A stretch of 64,000 nt of DNA from Flavobacteriaceae bacterium (GCA_009827225.1 WUAI01000007.1:1-64000), one strand, 5' to 3'. Counted from the stretch's first letter, positions 35,873 through 45,028 are shown. The notes: generated from the sequence alone by a model not told the origin. Translations and numbers: made by a program.

Positions 35873-36139
35873 ATGAGAACATTCAAACTAATGATGTTTA
35901 CCCTATTTCTGCTTTTAGGAACTCAAATGGAGGCTCAGATCTTCAAGAAGTTGGGGAAACGAATTGAAAAATCCGCCGAACGAACCGTGGAAAGACGTGT
36001 GGAAAGAGAAACCCGAAAATCAACGGATCGTGTTTTGGATAGTGTAATCGATGCCCCAAAAAAGAACAAACGAAAAAAAGATAAACGTAACGACGAGGCC
36101 ATCAAAGAAACCGAAAACGACAGCCTCACTAAAAACTAA
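35873..36139 (+). CDS. Small secreted, highly charged protein
   Basis: 88 residues: a signal peptide (cleavage near MEAQ-IF) followed by an Arg/Lys/Glu-rich helical stretch (KRIEKSAERTVERRVERE) and a lysine-rich tail. No known domain. It lies 4 bp after the 49-residue gene and 5 bp before the next one, so it belongs to the envelope operon. Confidence 0.72.
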   Translation: MRTFKLMMFTLFLLLGTQMEAQIFKKLGKRIEKSAERTVERRVERETRKSTDRVLDSVIDAPKKNKRKKDKRNDEAIKETENDSLTKN

Positions 36140-36144
36140 AACTA

Positions 36145-37476
36145 ATGGGAACAATAAAATTCATTATCGCGGGAGTATTATCCTTTTGTTCATTATTGAC
36201 AATGGCGCAACCCTATACACTGGATGAAAACGTCAAACCTCATCAACTTGTACTTACGGAAGACAAGGAAAGAGAAGGTGCACAATCCGTAGTCGCGAAT
36301 GTAACTATCGAAAGTGATGTTCAGTATTTTTTCGTCAACGGGCTTAACATGTTTCAGTTTGTTGATGTGTATATTTTCAGCAACTTCGGAAAACCCAACT
36401 TCAAGGCAGAATTGGTGCGAAACACCTGGAATGAAATAGAAGATTCGGCCAGTACCGGAAGTTCGAAAAACGGTATTATCAATTTCAAACTCAGAACCGA
36501 AGGCGATTTCGGTTTTAAAGTGATGCCTACCGGAAATAAAATCAACTATACGATTATAGTATATGCGAGTGGGCCTATTCAGGATTACCTGGGATCGGCG
36601 TTTAAGAAAGCGGACAAGGACCAAATAGAAGAAGGTGGAGGATCCGGTTCAGGCAATAGTGATTCCGGATCAGGTGGCTCTTCGAACATGGTTCTTTACA
36701 TAATCCTTGGTGTTGCTTTATTGGTAATAGGATTCCTGGGAGCAAAGTTGATGAACAAGAATAAGGCATCTGTCATACTTATTCTACTCAGCTTCGGCCT
36801 GTGCAGTACTTCTTTCGCACAAGGAGAACTCGACCTTACTGTCGAGACTTTTGACGCGGATGATATAAGAGATTTGCGTTACGAAGAGTGGCTCCGTGAA
36901 GAAGCCGGTGAATTGATCGAAGACGGTGTCGAGGCACTGGACGAAGGATTGGAACGACTGGGTGAGGTAGGAGATATCATCGAAGATGATGAGCGATACC
37001 GAAGAGTTAGGGATTTGTACGATTCTTATGTGGGACTGGGTGATTGTATCAATTCCGCACCACCTCCGGGAATGCCAAGAATTCCGAGTTTTTGTGAAAC
37101 TGCGGACTGCGGTTCTTGCTTTACCGATGCAAGAAGGGAATTGAACCACAGTCGGTATACTTTCGAACGACTGAAGACCATCTATAAGTGCACCAAGACT
37201 TTTACAGACCGTGCCATTGCTTTCGGAGATAATGTTTCAGGAGTACATGGGGTATCTGGTTTGGCCTGGCAGTCGGAACGGGTGAAGATACAGAAGTCGG
37301 TAAAGGATCTCCAAAAGACTTATGACGACAAATATCGAGAACTACTGGAAGCGCAGAAGAGAGCATTGATGGCATTGAACGAATGTGAAGCTCAATATGG
37401 CATTCAGGACTGGTACGACCGTTTCGGATATATGTATTACGAATTTACTGCGATGAACTATAAAAGAAATGACTAA
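36145..37476 (+). CDS. Secreted/membrane protein with an internal second signal-peptide-like segment
   Basis: 443 residues in one frame that look like two proteins. Residues 1-21 are a signal peptide (MAQ-PY); residues 22-165 a beta-rich domain; a Gly/Ser linker (165-182) leads to a membrane helix (about 183-200). Directly after it, Met203 starts a second perfect signal-peptide pattern: NKNK, hydrophobic core, then STSFAQ-GE. The rest (228-443) is acidic, helical and cysteine-containing (CINS..., SFCETADCGSCF, YKCTK, NECEAQ). The codon for Met203 (ATG at 36751) is preceded by GGGAGC. Either two secreted proteins became fused or the second is also made from an internal start. No known family; next gene overlaps by one base. 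Confidence 0.75.
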   Translation: MGTIKFIIAGVLSFCSLLTMAQPYTLDENVKPHQLVLTEDKEREGAQSVVANVTIESDVQYFFVNGLNMFQFVDVYIFSNFGKPNFKAELVRNTWNEIEDSASTGSSKNGIINFKLRTEGDFGFKVMPTGNKINYTIIVYASGPIQDYLGSAFKKADKDQIEEGGGSGSGNSDSGSGGSSNMVLYIILGVALLVIGFLGAKLMNKNKASVILILLSFGLCSTSFAQGELDLTVETFDADDIRDLRYEEWLREEAGELIEDGVEALDEGLERLGEVGDIIEDDERYRRVRDLYDSYVGLGDCINSAPPPGMPRIPSFCETADCGSCFTDARRELNHSRYTFERLKTIYKCTKTFTDRAIAFGDNVSGVHGVSGLAWQSERVKIQKSVKDLQKTYDDKYRELLEAQKRALMALNECEAQYGIQDWYDRFGYMYYEFTAMNYKRND

Positions 37477-39047
37477 TGAAAAGGGGATTATGCTTAATTC
37501 TGGTGGCTCTGATTTGGTTTGGATGTAAGGACAAACCGGAAAATGAAGTGGATGTAGATATTTCCGAAGAAATCGGAACTATCGAATTACCGGACGAAGA
37601 AATTCCGGACGTCATGGAATTGCTGAAAGATGCCACCCAACAGATCGAAGGAGAGTATTCCGAAGAAGAAACGGATATCCTTACCAAAGAGCAAAAATAC
37701 CTGAAAAAGTCTATCGAAGATGGAAACCTCACTATCGACAGCGAGTACAGGGATATCCCCGGTAATTTTGAACCGGTTGGAATCGTCAAACTGAAAAAGC
37801 ACCTGGGCAGACAGGATGCCAGTTTTATTGAAGCCACTCTGGAGGAGTATTGGCTAGGTGATAGAGAAGCTCGAAAGGGAGCTATGCGTAGACTGGGACT
37901 CGCCAAAGGGGCACAGATTGACACGGTATTGATGCGGTATCTTGAAATCCCTATGGAAGAGTTGGAACTGCTGAAAGTCCTTCCCGGGACTGAACGCATC
38001 TATCGGGAATCATTTGCAAGAATGCTTCAGAAATATGAACTGCCTCCAGAAATAACAGGATATTTAGCCACGGGAAAAGCTTCAGAAAATTTCAAACTTC
38101 GAATCGATCAGTTTGAAAAAGCAAAGCTGAAAAGTTCCAGGAATTTTATCAATAAGTCCAAAAAAGCGAGGGATGCATTTTACGAATTAAACCCAAGTTG
38201 GTATGGCGATTCCGGTGAAAGTGGAGACACTTATATCGATGCACGGAAACAACATATCTATTTACCTTTTGGAGACCTGTCGTTCGCAGACCGGGTTGTT
38301 TCACATGATATCGGACATGAAGGAGGCAATAAACAAGGTGCGATTGGTCGGCCCGACTTGTCTATGGAAGAATTTAAACTGTCGGACCCAAGAATATGCA
38401 ATTTGGGACTCAAAGGAGTCCTTACCCTGGAATTTAGTGACAACGCACTTACTAATGTGAACGGACCCGACCTTTATATCTTCGAAATGGGTGCCATTGA
38501 ACCCACCAAACTTGAGATTTCTAAAGACGGTATCGAATGGATTGACATTGGCCAGGTGGAAGGCGGAACCGCCATGGTAGACCTGGAGGGGTTTGTGAAA
38601 CCTAATGAGACTTTTAACTATATCCGGCTTACCGATCTCATGACCTTTAGTGAACTTCCTGGCGCCGATGTAGATGCCGTAGGAGCTATTGGAGGGGCAC
38701 TTCGAATGAATCTTGATAGTGCCGTCCTGTTCGATACCGGAAAGTATGAGCTAAAAGAAAGCGCAACCTCCGAATTGGAAAAACTGGTAGCATCCATCCA
38801 TGAAATACCTAAAGGAACCATAATAGTGGAAGGACATACGGACAATGTTGGAAATCCGCAGAGCAATCAAACCTTATCCTTGAATCGTGCCAAGGAGGTA
38901 CTCACCTATCTGGAAGCGAATCTTAAAGGGCAGTATCAATTTCAAAAGAAAGGATTGGGTGAATCCAACCCGATTGCCACTAATGATACCAAAGAGGGAA
39001 GACAAACAAATCGAAGAGTAGAAATACTGGTAATACCTACGAATTAA
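37476..39047 (+). CDS. OmpA-family lipoprotein
   Basis: 523 residues. Lipoprotein signal with lipobox WFGC (Cys17). An acidic helical region (25-120), an uncharacterised middle part and a strand-rich, discoidin-like section (about 290-400: LTLEFSDNALTNVNGPDLYIFEMG, TKLEISKDGIEWIDIG) precede a C-terminal OmpA domain (about 410-523) with VEGHTDNVGNPQSNQTLSLNRA and ESNPIATNDTKEGRQTNRRVEI, which binds peptidoglycan. It would tether an outer-membrane complex to the cell wall. Coupled to the gene before it (TAATG). Confidence 0.88.
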   Translation: MKRGLCLILVALIWFGCKDKPENEVDVDISEEIGTIELPDEEIPDVMELLKDATQQIEGEYSEEETDILTKEQKYLKKSIEDGNLTIDSEYRDIPGNFEPVGIVKLKKHLGRQDASFIEATLEEYWLGDREARKGAMRRLGLAKGAQIDTVLMRYLEIPMEELELLKVLPGTERIYRESFARMLQKYELPPEITGYLATGKASENFKLRIDQFEKAKLKSSRNFINKSKKARDAFYELNPSWYGDSGESGDTYIDARKQHIYLPFGDLSFADRVVSHDIGHEGGNKQGAIGRPDLSMEEFKLSDPRICNLGLKGVLTLEFSDNALTNVNGPDLYIFEMGAIEPTKLEISKDGIEWIDIGQVEGGTAMVDLEGFVKPNETFNYIRLTDLMTFSELPGADVDAVGAIGGALRMNLDSAVLFDTGKYELKESATSELEKLVASIHEIPKGTIIVEGHTDNVGNPQSNQTLSLNRAKEVLTYLEANLKGQYQFQKKGLGESNPIATNDTKEGRQTNRRVEILVIPTN

Positions 39048-39074
39048 TAAATAAGAACCGTTAAAACATATCAA

Positions 39075-39761
39075 ATGAAAAAAATAGCAATCTTTTTAAC
39101 ATTGGGGATCATTTCCTTAGGAATCAATGCCCAATCATGTAGTAAATACTATCCTTTTTCAGAAGGGGCCATTTCACAGTTAACACTGTATGATAAGAAA
39201 GGAAAAATGGCGGGGATGGTTGAATATTCCATTTCGGATGTTGGCAACAATGAAATGGGAGAAACCGCAAAAATGAATCAAAAATTAATTGATGAAAAAG
39301 GTAACCTGGTATACACCTCTTCTTACGATGTGTACTGTAAGGACGGAATTATGTCCATGGATTACAGATCCTTATCACGACCAGAATTGATGCAACAATT
39401 TGGCGACGAAGTGGACATGACCGTAACCGGAACCAATATCGACTTCCCCAACGATTTATCGGTTGGGCAAGAACTTCCTGACGGTGGAATCAATGTTCAA
39501 ATAAATTTCTCCGGTATGAACATGAACATGAAAACCTTGATCACAAATCGTAAAGTAGTAGGTAAGGAAAGTGTCACAACCCCGGCCGGTACGTTCGAAT
39601 GTTATGTGATCACGTCCACCATGGAATTGAAAATGACCACTAATATGAAACACAACCAGAAGCAATGGATTGCAGAAGGTGTGGGAGTTGTAAAAACAGA
39701 GGATTATAATAAATCAGGGAAAGTTAGAAATACGGGATTGCTAACTTCATTTACCCGGTAG
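39075..39761 (+). CDS. Secreted DUF3108/TapB-like protein
   Basis: 228 residues with a signal peptide (cleavage near INAQ-SC) and a strand-rich domain: CSKYYPFSEGAISQLTLYDKKGK at the start, KESVTTPAGTFECYVI and a WIAEGVGVVKTEDYN segment near the end. The last features are those of the DUF3108 or TapB-like periplasmic beta proteins of Bacteroidota; function unknown. It is the last gene of the envelope operon and is followed by a terminator. Confidence 0.8.
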   Translation: MKKIAIFLTLGIISLGINAQSCSKYYPFSEGAISQLTLYDKKGKMAGMVEYSISDVGNNEMGETAKMNQKLIDEKGNLVYTSSYDVYCKDGIMSMDYRSLSRPELMQQFGDEVDMTVTGTNIDFPNDLSVGQELPDGGINVQINFSGMNMNMKTLITNRKVVGKESVTTPAGTFECYVITSTMELKMTTNMKHNQKQWIAEGVGVVKTEDYNKSGKVRNTGLLTSFTR

Positions 39762-39780
39762 GTCCTTTTTCATAATAGAT

Positions 39781-39811
39781 AAAAACCGAAGCTAAATACC
39801 TCGGTTTTTTT
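39781..39811. terminator. Bidirectional terminator between the envelope operon and lipB
   Basis: Stem AAAAACCGA/TCGGTTTTT with an 11-nt loop has A- and T-runs on both sides, so it can stop transcription from both convergent units. The lipB stop codon lies at its edge. Confidence 0.85.
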
Positions 39812-40523
39812 ATGTGGTTACTTTCTCGGTAAGTTCAGCCTCGAATAATGTGGCAAAATGTTTCAGAAGTTTGGATTTAACTTCGTCCATAGAAATTTCG
39901 GGTTTACCCAATTCGACATTCAATGAAGTGACGGCTTTCCCTTTGATTCCGCAGGGGATCATATGATCAAAATACCCAAGATCCGAGTTTACATTAAGTG
40001 CGAATCCATGCATGGTCACCCAACGGCTTGCTCTCACGCCCATTGCGCAGATCTTACGCGCAAAAGGAGTTCCCACGTCCAACCAGACACCGGTCTCTCC
40101 CTTGGAACGTTCGGCTTTGAGGCCATATTCGGCCAGGGTGAGAATGATCATTTCCTCTAAAAAACGTAGGTATTTATGGATATCGGTAAAGAAGTTTTCC
40201 AAATCGAGAATAGGGTAACCCACAATCTGACCGGGCCCGTGATAGGTGATGTCCCCTCCCCTGTTGATCTTGTAGAAAGTAGCATCGATCTCTTTGAGTT
40301 TTTCTTCGGAAACCAATAAATTTTCAATGTCACCGCTTTTCCCTAAAGTATATACGTGCGGATGTTCCACAAATAAAAAGTAGTTGGGGGTTTCCAACGA
40401 AAGTTCTTCCCTCCTGTTCCTGATTTTAACATCAAGAATTCCCTTGAACAACTCCTCCTGGTAATCCCAGGTTTCCTTAAAGTCCTTTAGACCGAGGTCA
40501 CGTATTTCTATTTTCTTATTCAA
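39810..40523 (-). CDS. lipB: Octanoyltransferase LipB
   Basis: 237 residues. The signatures RGGDITYHGPGQ, the catalytic Lys in ARKICAMGVRASRWVTMHG and the acyl-accepting Cys in MIPCGIKGKAVTSL identify LipB, which transfers octanoyl groups from acyl carrier protein to lipoyl domains in the first step of lipoate synthesis. It lies 3 bp downstream of a lipoprotein gene in a three-gene operon with a Pmp3-like peptide. Confidence 0.96.
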   Translation of the reverse strand: MNKKIEIRDLGLKDFKETWDYQEELFKGILDVKIRNRREELSLETPNYFLFVEHPHVYTLGKSGDIENLLVSEEKLKEIDATFYKINRGGDITYHGPGQIVGYPILDLENFFTDIHKYLRFLEEMIILTLAEYGLKAERSKGETGVWLDVGTPFARKICAMGVRASRWVTMHGFALNVNSDLGYFDHMIPCGIKGKAVTSLNVELGKPEISMDEVKSKLLKHFATLFEAELTEKVTT

Positions 40524-40526
40524 TAC

Positions 40527-41267
40527 CTAATTCTCTAATTCTATTTCAAGATCCAGCACATCAGGGTCCTTCATATATTCAACAAAAGATCGGTCTACTT
40601 CGATGGTTTTTCCATCCAAAGAAAACTTAGCATCTTCAACCGACGATGATTTGATTCGCTTCGGAAATGTATAGACCAACGTATATCGCATCCCACTCAT
40701 AAACGCCTCTGCTTCTTTAATGCTGTCCATTTGAACCTTATGTTTCGCCACATCTTTTATAAAGGCATTACGCACAAACTTTCCTTTATCAAAGGAAAAT
40801 TCGACGCCAATGATATTTCCGGAATCAGGATCATCTTCGATTTCCACATCGGTCCCCATCCCTTGCATAAAGGTGCCACTTTCCTGGAAGGCATCCATGA
40901 TGCTATTTGCTTCGGAAACATTCTTAAAATCAGTATAGACATCCATCAGCATTTCTTTAGTATCATAATTCACCAAAGACCGGAATTTATAATTCTCCAG
41001 ACTCTTTAAAAGATCCTGTTGAGATTTGTCCAGTGTCGCGATACTGTCTTTTTTCTCGACAAGAACGTCCTTCATACGAATGATGGTGTCAATATTGATC
41101 TTCAAGGAATCTTCTTCCATTTCGCTGCCAAAGGCCATCATTTCGTTCATGTCCATGGAAATTGAAATGGTTCCACTCCCATCCTCGTTCAGGACCAAAG
41201 TTTCTTTCATCTGACAACTAATTGCCGTAAAGACAACCAATCCGGTTAGTGCTAATTTTTTAAACAT
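40527..41267 (-). CDS. Lipoprotein of unknown function
   Basis: 246 residues. Lipoprotein signal with Cys19 (TAISC-QM), then a domain starting KETLVLNEDGSGTISISMDMNEMM, a pattern seen in a family of small Bacteroidota lipoproteins with unknown role; the C-terminal part ends SLDGKTIEVDRSFVEYMKDP. Its ATG lies 2 bp after the upstream Pmp3-like gene and its stop 3 bp before lipB, so the three genes form one operon. Confidence 0.8.
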   Translation of the reverse strand: MFKKLALTGLVVFTAISCQMKETLVLNEDGSGTISISMDMNEMMAFGSEMEEDSLKINIDTIIRMKDVLVEKKDSIATLDKSQQDLLKSLENYKFRSLVNYDTKEMLMDVYTDFKNVSEANSIMDAFQESGTFMQGMGTDVEIEDDPDSGNIIGVEFSFDKGKFVRNAFIKDVAKHKVQMDSIKEAEAFMSGMRYTLVYTFPKRIKSSSVEDAKFSLDGKTIEVDRSFVEYMKDPDVLDLEIELEN

Positions 41268-41269
41268 AT

Positions 41270-41428
41270 TTATCTTTCAGGGTTATTCAAAATAATCAAA
41301 GCCGCGATAACTCCGGGAATCCATCCACATATTGTCAAAATCAAAACGATTACAATCGATCCACATCCTTTATCTAAAACTGCCAGCGGCGGAAATAAAA
41401 TAGAAAGCAATACTCTCCAAATGCTCAT
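41270..41428 (-). CDS. YqaE/Pmp3-family small membrane protein
   Basis: 52 residues: MSIWRVLLSILFPPLAVLDKG, a second helix (SIVIVLILTICGWIPGVIAALIIL) and the end NNPER. Two membrane helices with the FPPLAV and GWIPGVIAAL motifs are diagnostic of the Pmp3/UPF0057 family, hydrophobic peptides linked to membrane potential and salt stress. It opens the operon with the lipoprotein gene and lipB. Confidence 0.92.
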   Translation of the reverse strand: MSIWRVLLSILFPPLAVLDKGCGSIVIVLILTICGWIPGVIAALIILNNPER

Positions 41429-41515
41429 AGTACAAATTTACGATTAATATTCAAGCTATCTGTACCCTGGATACCGGTTTTGTTACACCCATCCATTTTG
41501 CATATCTTCGTTTTC

Positions 41516-42577
41516 ATGCGATGGAAACTCCAAATACTTATTCCTGCTTTTTTGTTGATTTCACTAGGCTGTCTCAGCCAATATAAATTTTCGGGAAACG
41601 TAAATCCGGATATATGGGAAGGAGATGTATATCTTTCGGTGGTGGAGGATTATCGCAAGATCTCCGGGATCTACCCTGAACAGATCTTGGCTCAAACTTC
41701 TCCCGATAGTACCGGCTATTTTGAGTTCAACGGAAATAATTTACCCCAATCCAACAGGATCTACAGGATTCATATCGACAATTGCGAACCCGATGAACAA
41801 CTTGCCAACCATTTTCTCGGACATTGCGAAAACAGCGAAGAAGTATTGTTTATTGCCAACAACAGCGACGAACTGGAATTACCTTTTAGTTTCGACCAGG
41901 AGATGTTTTGTAAAGTGGTTTCCAATAACGAGAAAGCCAATACTTTACTAAAAATCGACTCCATAAAGAACGATATGAAGTTTGCTTTTGGCACCTATCG
42001 CAGTGAAGCCAATCGAAAGATCAATTCCAAAAAGTGGTTCAAAACCCTCCAGAACTATGGCGAATTATTGAATGAACCCCTGGCCGAATTGTACATCTTC
42101 AATTTTTTAAGCGATCCCAGAAGTGAATTACATGCCTACTACCTGAAGGACCTTTCCAGTAATTCCTACTACGACGACTTGAACAGCCGACTCGAATCCA
42201 ACTATCCGGGCACTTCCTATGCTCAGCAGTTTTCTGCTAATCTAAGAAGTGATAAAGTTTTGATCGGTTCGGACGAATCGGGTCCCCTTCCCTGGTGGAT
42301 CTACTTGCTGGGGATTATTTCCTTTCTGTCGCTGGTATTTAATTTTTATTTCTTCGGAAAGATCAAAAACCTCAAAAGAGGAAATTCTTCGAACAGGGAT
42401 TCGCTTTCCAAACAAGAACAAAAAGTATTGGACCTCATCCTTCAGGATAAAACCAACAAGGAGATCGCACAGGAGATGTTCGTGAGCCTGAGCACTGTGA
42501 AAACCCACATTAATAATCTTTACAAAAAGCTAAACGTAAGCTCCAGGGACGAGGTGAAATCATCCTATTCCAATTGA
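41516..42577 (+). CDS. Membrane-anchored LuxR-type regulator with extracytoplasmic domain
   Basis: 353 residues from the ATG at MRWKLQILIPAFLLISL (an upstream ATG at 41480 gives an unlikely N-terminus). Signal peptide (cleavage near LSQ-YK), an extracytoplasmic domain (about 25-245), a membrane helix (about 252-275: LPWWIYLLGIISFLSLVFNF) and a cytosolic LuxR/GerE helix-turn-helix (about 295-350: SKQEQKVLDLILQDKTNKEI, SLSTVKTHINNLYKKL). No receiver domain is present, so it probably links an envelope signal directly to DNA binding. No obvious target nearby other than the thioredoxin-like gene 105 bp downstream. Confidence 0.87.
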   Translation: MRWKLQILIPAFLLISLGCLSQYKFSGNVNPDIWEGDVYLSVVEDYRKISGIYPEQILAQTSPDSTGYFEFNGNNLPQSNRIYRIHIDNCEPDEQLANHFLGHCENSEEVLFIANNSDELELPFSFDQEMFCKVVSNNEKANTLLKIDSIKNDMKFAFGTYRSEANRKINSKKWFKTLQNYGELLNEPLAELYIFNFLSDPRSELHAYYLKDLSSNSYYDDLNSRLESNYPGTSYAQQFSANLRSDKVLIGSDESGPLPWWIYLLGIISFLSLVFNFYFFGKIKNLKRGNSSNRDSLSKQEQKVLDLILQDKTNKEIAQEMFVSLSTVKTHINNLYKKLNVSSRDEVKSSYSN

Positions 42578-42681
42578 TTTTGCAATTTCAAACCCGGTTC
42601 TAGTCCTCATTTCCACCTCGATTTTCTGCAAACCAGGCCGCAACTTTCACAATTTCGTGACCGTAACCAAAATATACTGTC

Positions 42682-43563
42682 ATGAAAAATTCACTCGCCA
42701 TTTTACTTTGCTGGATCACTTTCCAGGCAATGAGTCAAAACTTCAATGTTGAAATCAACAGCGGAAATGAAAACGCTACGCTATTGGGAAAAATTAATAA
42801 AGAAGCGCTTACCCGGGAACCTTATGCGGAATGGTTCCAAAAAAATTACGATGAGTATACTTCCGACAAGGAAGTGATTGCACTGCTCAAAAAACAACTC
42901 GAAGACTATACAATTACAGCCTTTATGGGCACGTGGTGCGGCGACAGCAAAAGGGAAGTTCCAAGATTTTACAAGGTTCTCGATGATGCTGAATTCCCTT
43001 TGGACCGGCTCACCTTCGTAGCCGTAGACCGCGTTCGTGAAGCGTATAAAAAAAGCCCGGGAGGCGAACAGGAAGAACTTAACATTCATCGGGTGCCCAC
43101 CTTCATCGTTTACAAAGACGGTAAGGAAATAAATAGAATCGTTGAATCGCCGGTAAAGACCCTGGAAGAAGATTTGCTGCAATTATTGCGGAAGGAATAT
43201 CAACCTAATTATCATGGTGTAAGCCTTGCTCATGATCTCCTTACTGAAATGGGAGTGCAGAAATTTCAGTCTAAAAACAAAAAGATCGCTAAAAAACTGA
43301 AAGGAGAGGTCCAGGCTTTTAAAGAATTGAACACCTATTCCAGCGTTCTATTCTACAACGATCAACAGGAAGCGGCAGTCGCCATTGGCCGACTCAACCT
43401 ACTCCTCTTCCCTGAGGAAGCTAATGCCTACATCCGATTGGGTGTGAAACTAAGGGAGATGGGGCAACGATCGGAAGCACTGGAATTATTTGAAAAGGCT
43501 TTGGAGTTAAATCCGGAAAACGAAAAATTGAAATCGGCTATTTCAGAATTAAACACAAAATGA
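42682..43563 (+). CDS. Secreted thioredoxin-fold protein with TPR-like C-terminus
   Basis: 293 residues. A signal peptide (cleavage near AMSQ-NF) is followed by a thioredoxin-like domain (about 60-175) with FMGTWCGDSKREVPRF and the cis-Pro region HRVPTFIVYKDGKE. The active site is CGDS rather than CxxC, so only one redox cysteine remains. Residues 230-293 form a TPR-like helical pair (AYIRLGVKLREMGQRSEALELFEKALELNPEN). Likely periplasmic; a thiol-transfer or binding role is possible. Own promoter not clear. Confidence 0.83.
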   Translation: MKNSLAILLCWITFQAMSQNFNVEINSGNENATLLGKINKEALTREPYAEWFQKNYDEYTSDKEVIALLKKQLEDYTITAFMGTWCGDSKREVPRFYKVLDDAEFPLDRLTFVAVDRVREAYKKSPGGEQEELNIHRVPTFIVYKDGKEINRIVESPVKTLEEDLLQLLRKEYQPNYHGVSLAHDLLTEMGVQKFQSKNKKIAKKLKGEVQAFKELNTYSSVLFYNDQQEAAVAIGRLNLLLFPEEANAYIRLGVKLREMGQRSEALELFEKALELNPENEKLKSAISELNTK

Positions 43564-43624
43564 ACCCGGACTGTCCATTGATGACAATTTGAAAGTCTAT
43601 CGATGATTAAGAAAAACAATCATC

Positions 43625-45028
43625 ATGAGACTCAACTTTATTCTTTCAGTATGTGCTGCTCTAGCAGTAATTTCACTCAATGCACAAACCCAAATCGGGC
43701 AAACGCTCACTCAATTTGCACTGGGCGATGGCTTCGGAGCGAGCCTTTCCATTAGCGATGACGGCAACCGGTTGTTAACCAGCGCTCCAAGGTTTGACAA
43801 CAATGGTGTCACTTTTTCAGGACGTGCGGATGTTTATGAATTCGATGGCAGCAACTGGGTACAATTAGGTGAAACTATCGATGGGGGTACCCCAGTCGAG
43901 TTTGGGTTATTTGGATTAGGCCTTCAAATGAGCAGGAGCGGCAATCGTATAGCACTGGGGAATACTAATACGGAATCCCAAATTTATCAATGGAACTCAG
44001 GAAGCCAGGAATGGGAACAAATGGGGGACGATCTTGAGTTTCCCGGAAGTCCGGACTGCAGTTTGCAGAGATTCAGGTTTAGCGCCGACGAGAACACCCT
44101 GGTCGTTGGAGGTGCCAATGCAGGTAACGACTCGGTGTATGTATTTGAATGGGACGGAACTAATTGGATTGCAGTAGGTAACCCATTAGAATTACCCGCA
44201 CGCAGTGAAATCGCCATTTCTCATAATGCTCAAACCATCGCCAACCAATATTTCGTTAGCAATGCGGAAAGTGGCATCAATATCTACAACTTCAACGGCA
44301 CTGACTGGACCGAAGAATTCAACCGTGAATTCCTTCCAGATGTTTACGTATCGGATGGCTTTGACTTTTCCGCCGATGGAAATAGGTTCGTCATGTCATA
44401 CTGGGACGAAAATGCCGGTACATGTACCTTCGAAACCTATGATAAAGTTGGCGGAAGCTGGCAAGCCAGTGTGGCCTCTTTTACCATCCCCGGCGATTCG
44501 TTTAATAACGCCTTGAGACTTTCGGATAATGGAAGAATATTTATTTATGGTAGTGGAACCGAAAACGCAGCTGGCAACGCCGCAGACGGCACAAGAGTGT
44601 ACCAGCAGGTAGGTAACGATTGGGAATTGGTGAACTTTTTCGACTATCCCAATTACGACGAATCCATAAAGGGAAACGTATCCATCACGGGAAATGGCCA
44701 AAAAGTCGCTTTTGGACAAGCCATTCCGGCCGATGTTGGCTTTATCCAGGTATTCGATATTTCTGATATTTTATCAATTGACGAAACTATACTTGATACT
44801 TTGAGGCTCTATCCCAATCCGACCTCCGGAACCTTGAATATAGATTTATCCAATTCCGAAGGAATCCAAAAAATAACGGTACTCGATGTACAAGGCAGAA
44901 TAGTCCAGACGCTGGACTTTGATTCAAATTTTGAGGGTTCAATTCAATTGGAAGGTCCTACAGGAATTTATCTTGTCAACGTGGTAACCGAAAACTCACA
45001 AAAAACGTACAAAGTGATCAAACAATAG
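43625..45028 (+). CDS. Secreted WD40-like propeller protein with T9SS sorting tail
   Basis: 467 residues with a signal peptide (cleavage near LNAQ-TQ). The body holds repeated blades with SxDGNR-type elements (SISDDGNRLLTSAP, SRSGNRIALGN, SADENTLVVGG, SADGNRFVMSYW, SGNGQKVAFG) and W-type phrases (DGSNWVQLG, DGTNWIAVG, NGTDWTEEF), suggesting a propeller of about seven blades. The final 75 residues (LRLYPNPTSGTLNIDLSN ... GPTGIYLVNVVTE ... KTYKVIKQ) are a type A sorting domain. A cell-surface or secreted protein of unknown ligand. Confidence 0.87.
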   Translation: MRLNFILSVCAALAVISLNAQTQIGQTLTQFALGDGFGASLSISDDGNRLLTSAPRFDNNGVTFSGRADVYEFDGSNWVQLGETIDGGTPVEFGLFGLGLQMSRSGNRIALGNTNTESQIYQWNSGSQEWEQMGDDLEFPGSPDCSLQRFRFSADENTLVVGGANAGNDSVYVFEWDGTNWIAVGNPLELPARSEIAISHNAQTIANQYFVSNAESGINIYNFNGTDWTEEFNREFLPDVYVSDGFDFSADGNRFVMSYWDENAGTCTFETYDKVGGSWQASVASFTIPGDSFNNALRLSDNGRIFIYGSGTENAAGNAADGTRVYQQVGNDWELVNFFDYPNYDESIKGNVSITGNGQKVAFGQAIPADVGFIQVFDISDILSIDETILDTLRLYPNPTSGTLNIDLSNSEGIQKITVLDVQGRIVQTLDFDSNFEGSIQLEGPTGIYLVNVVTENSQKTYKVIKQ

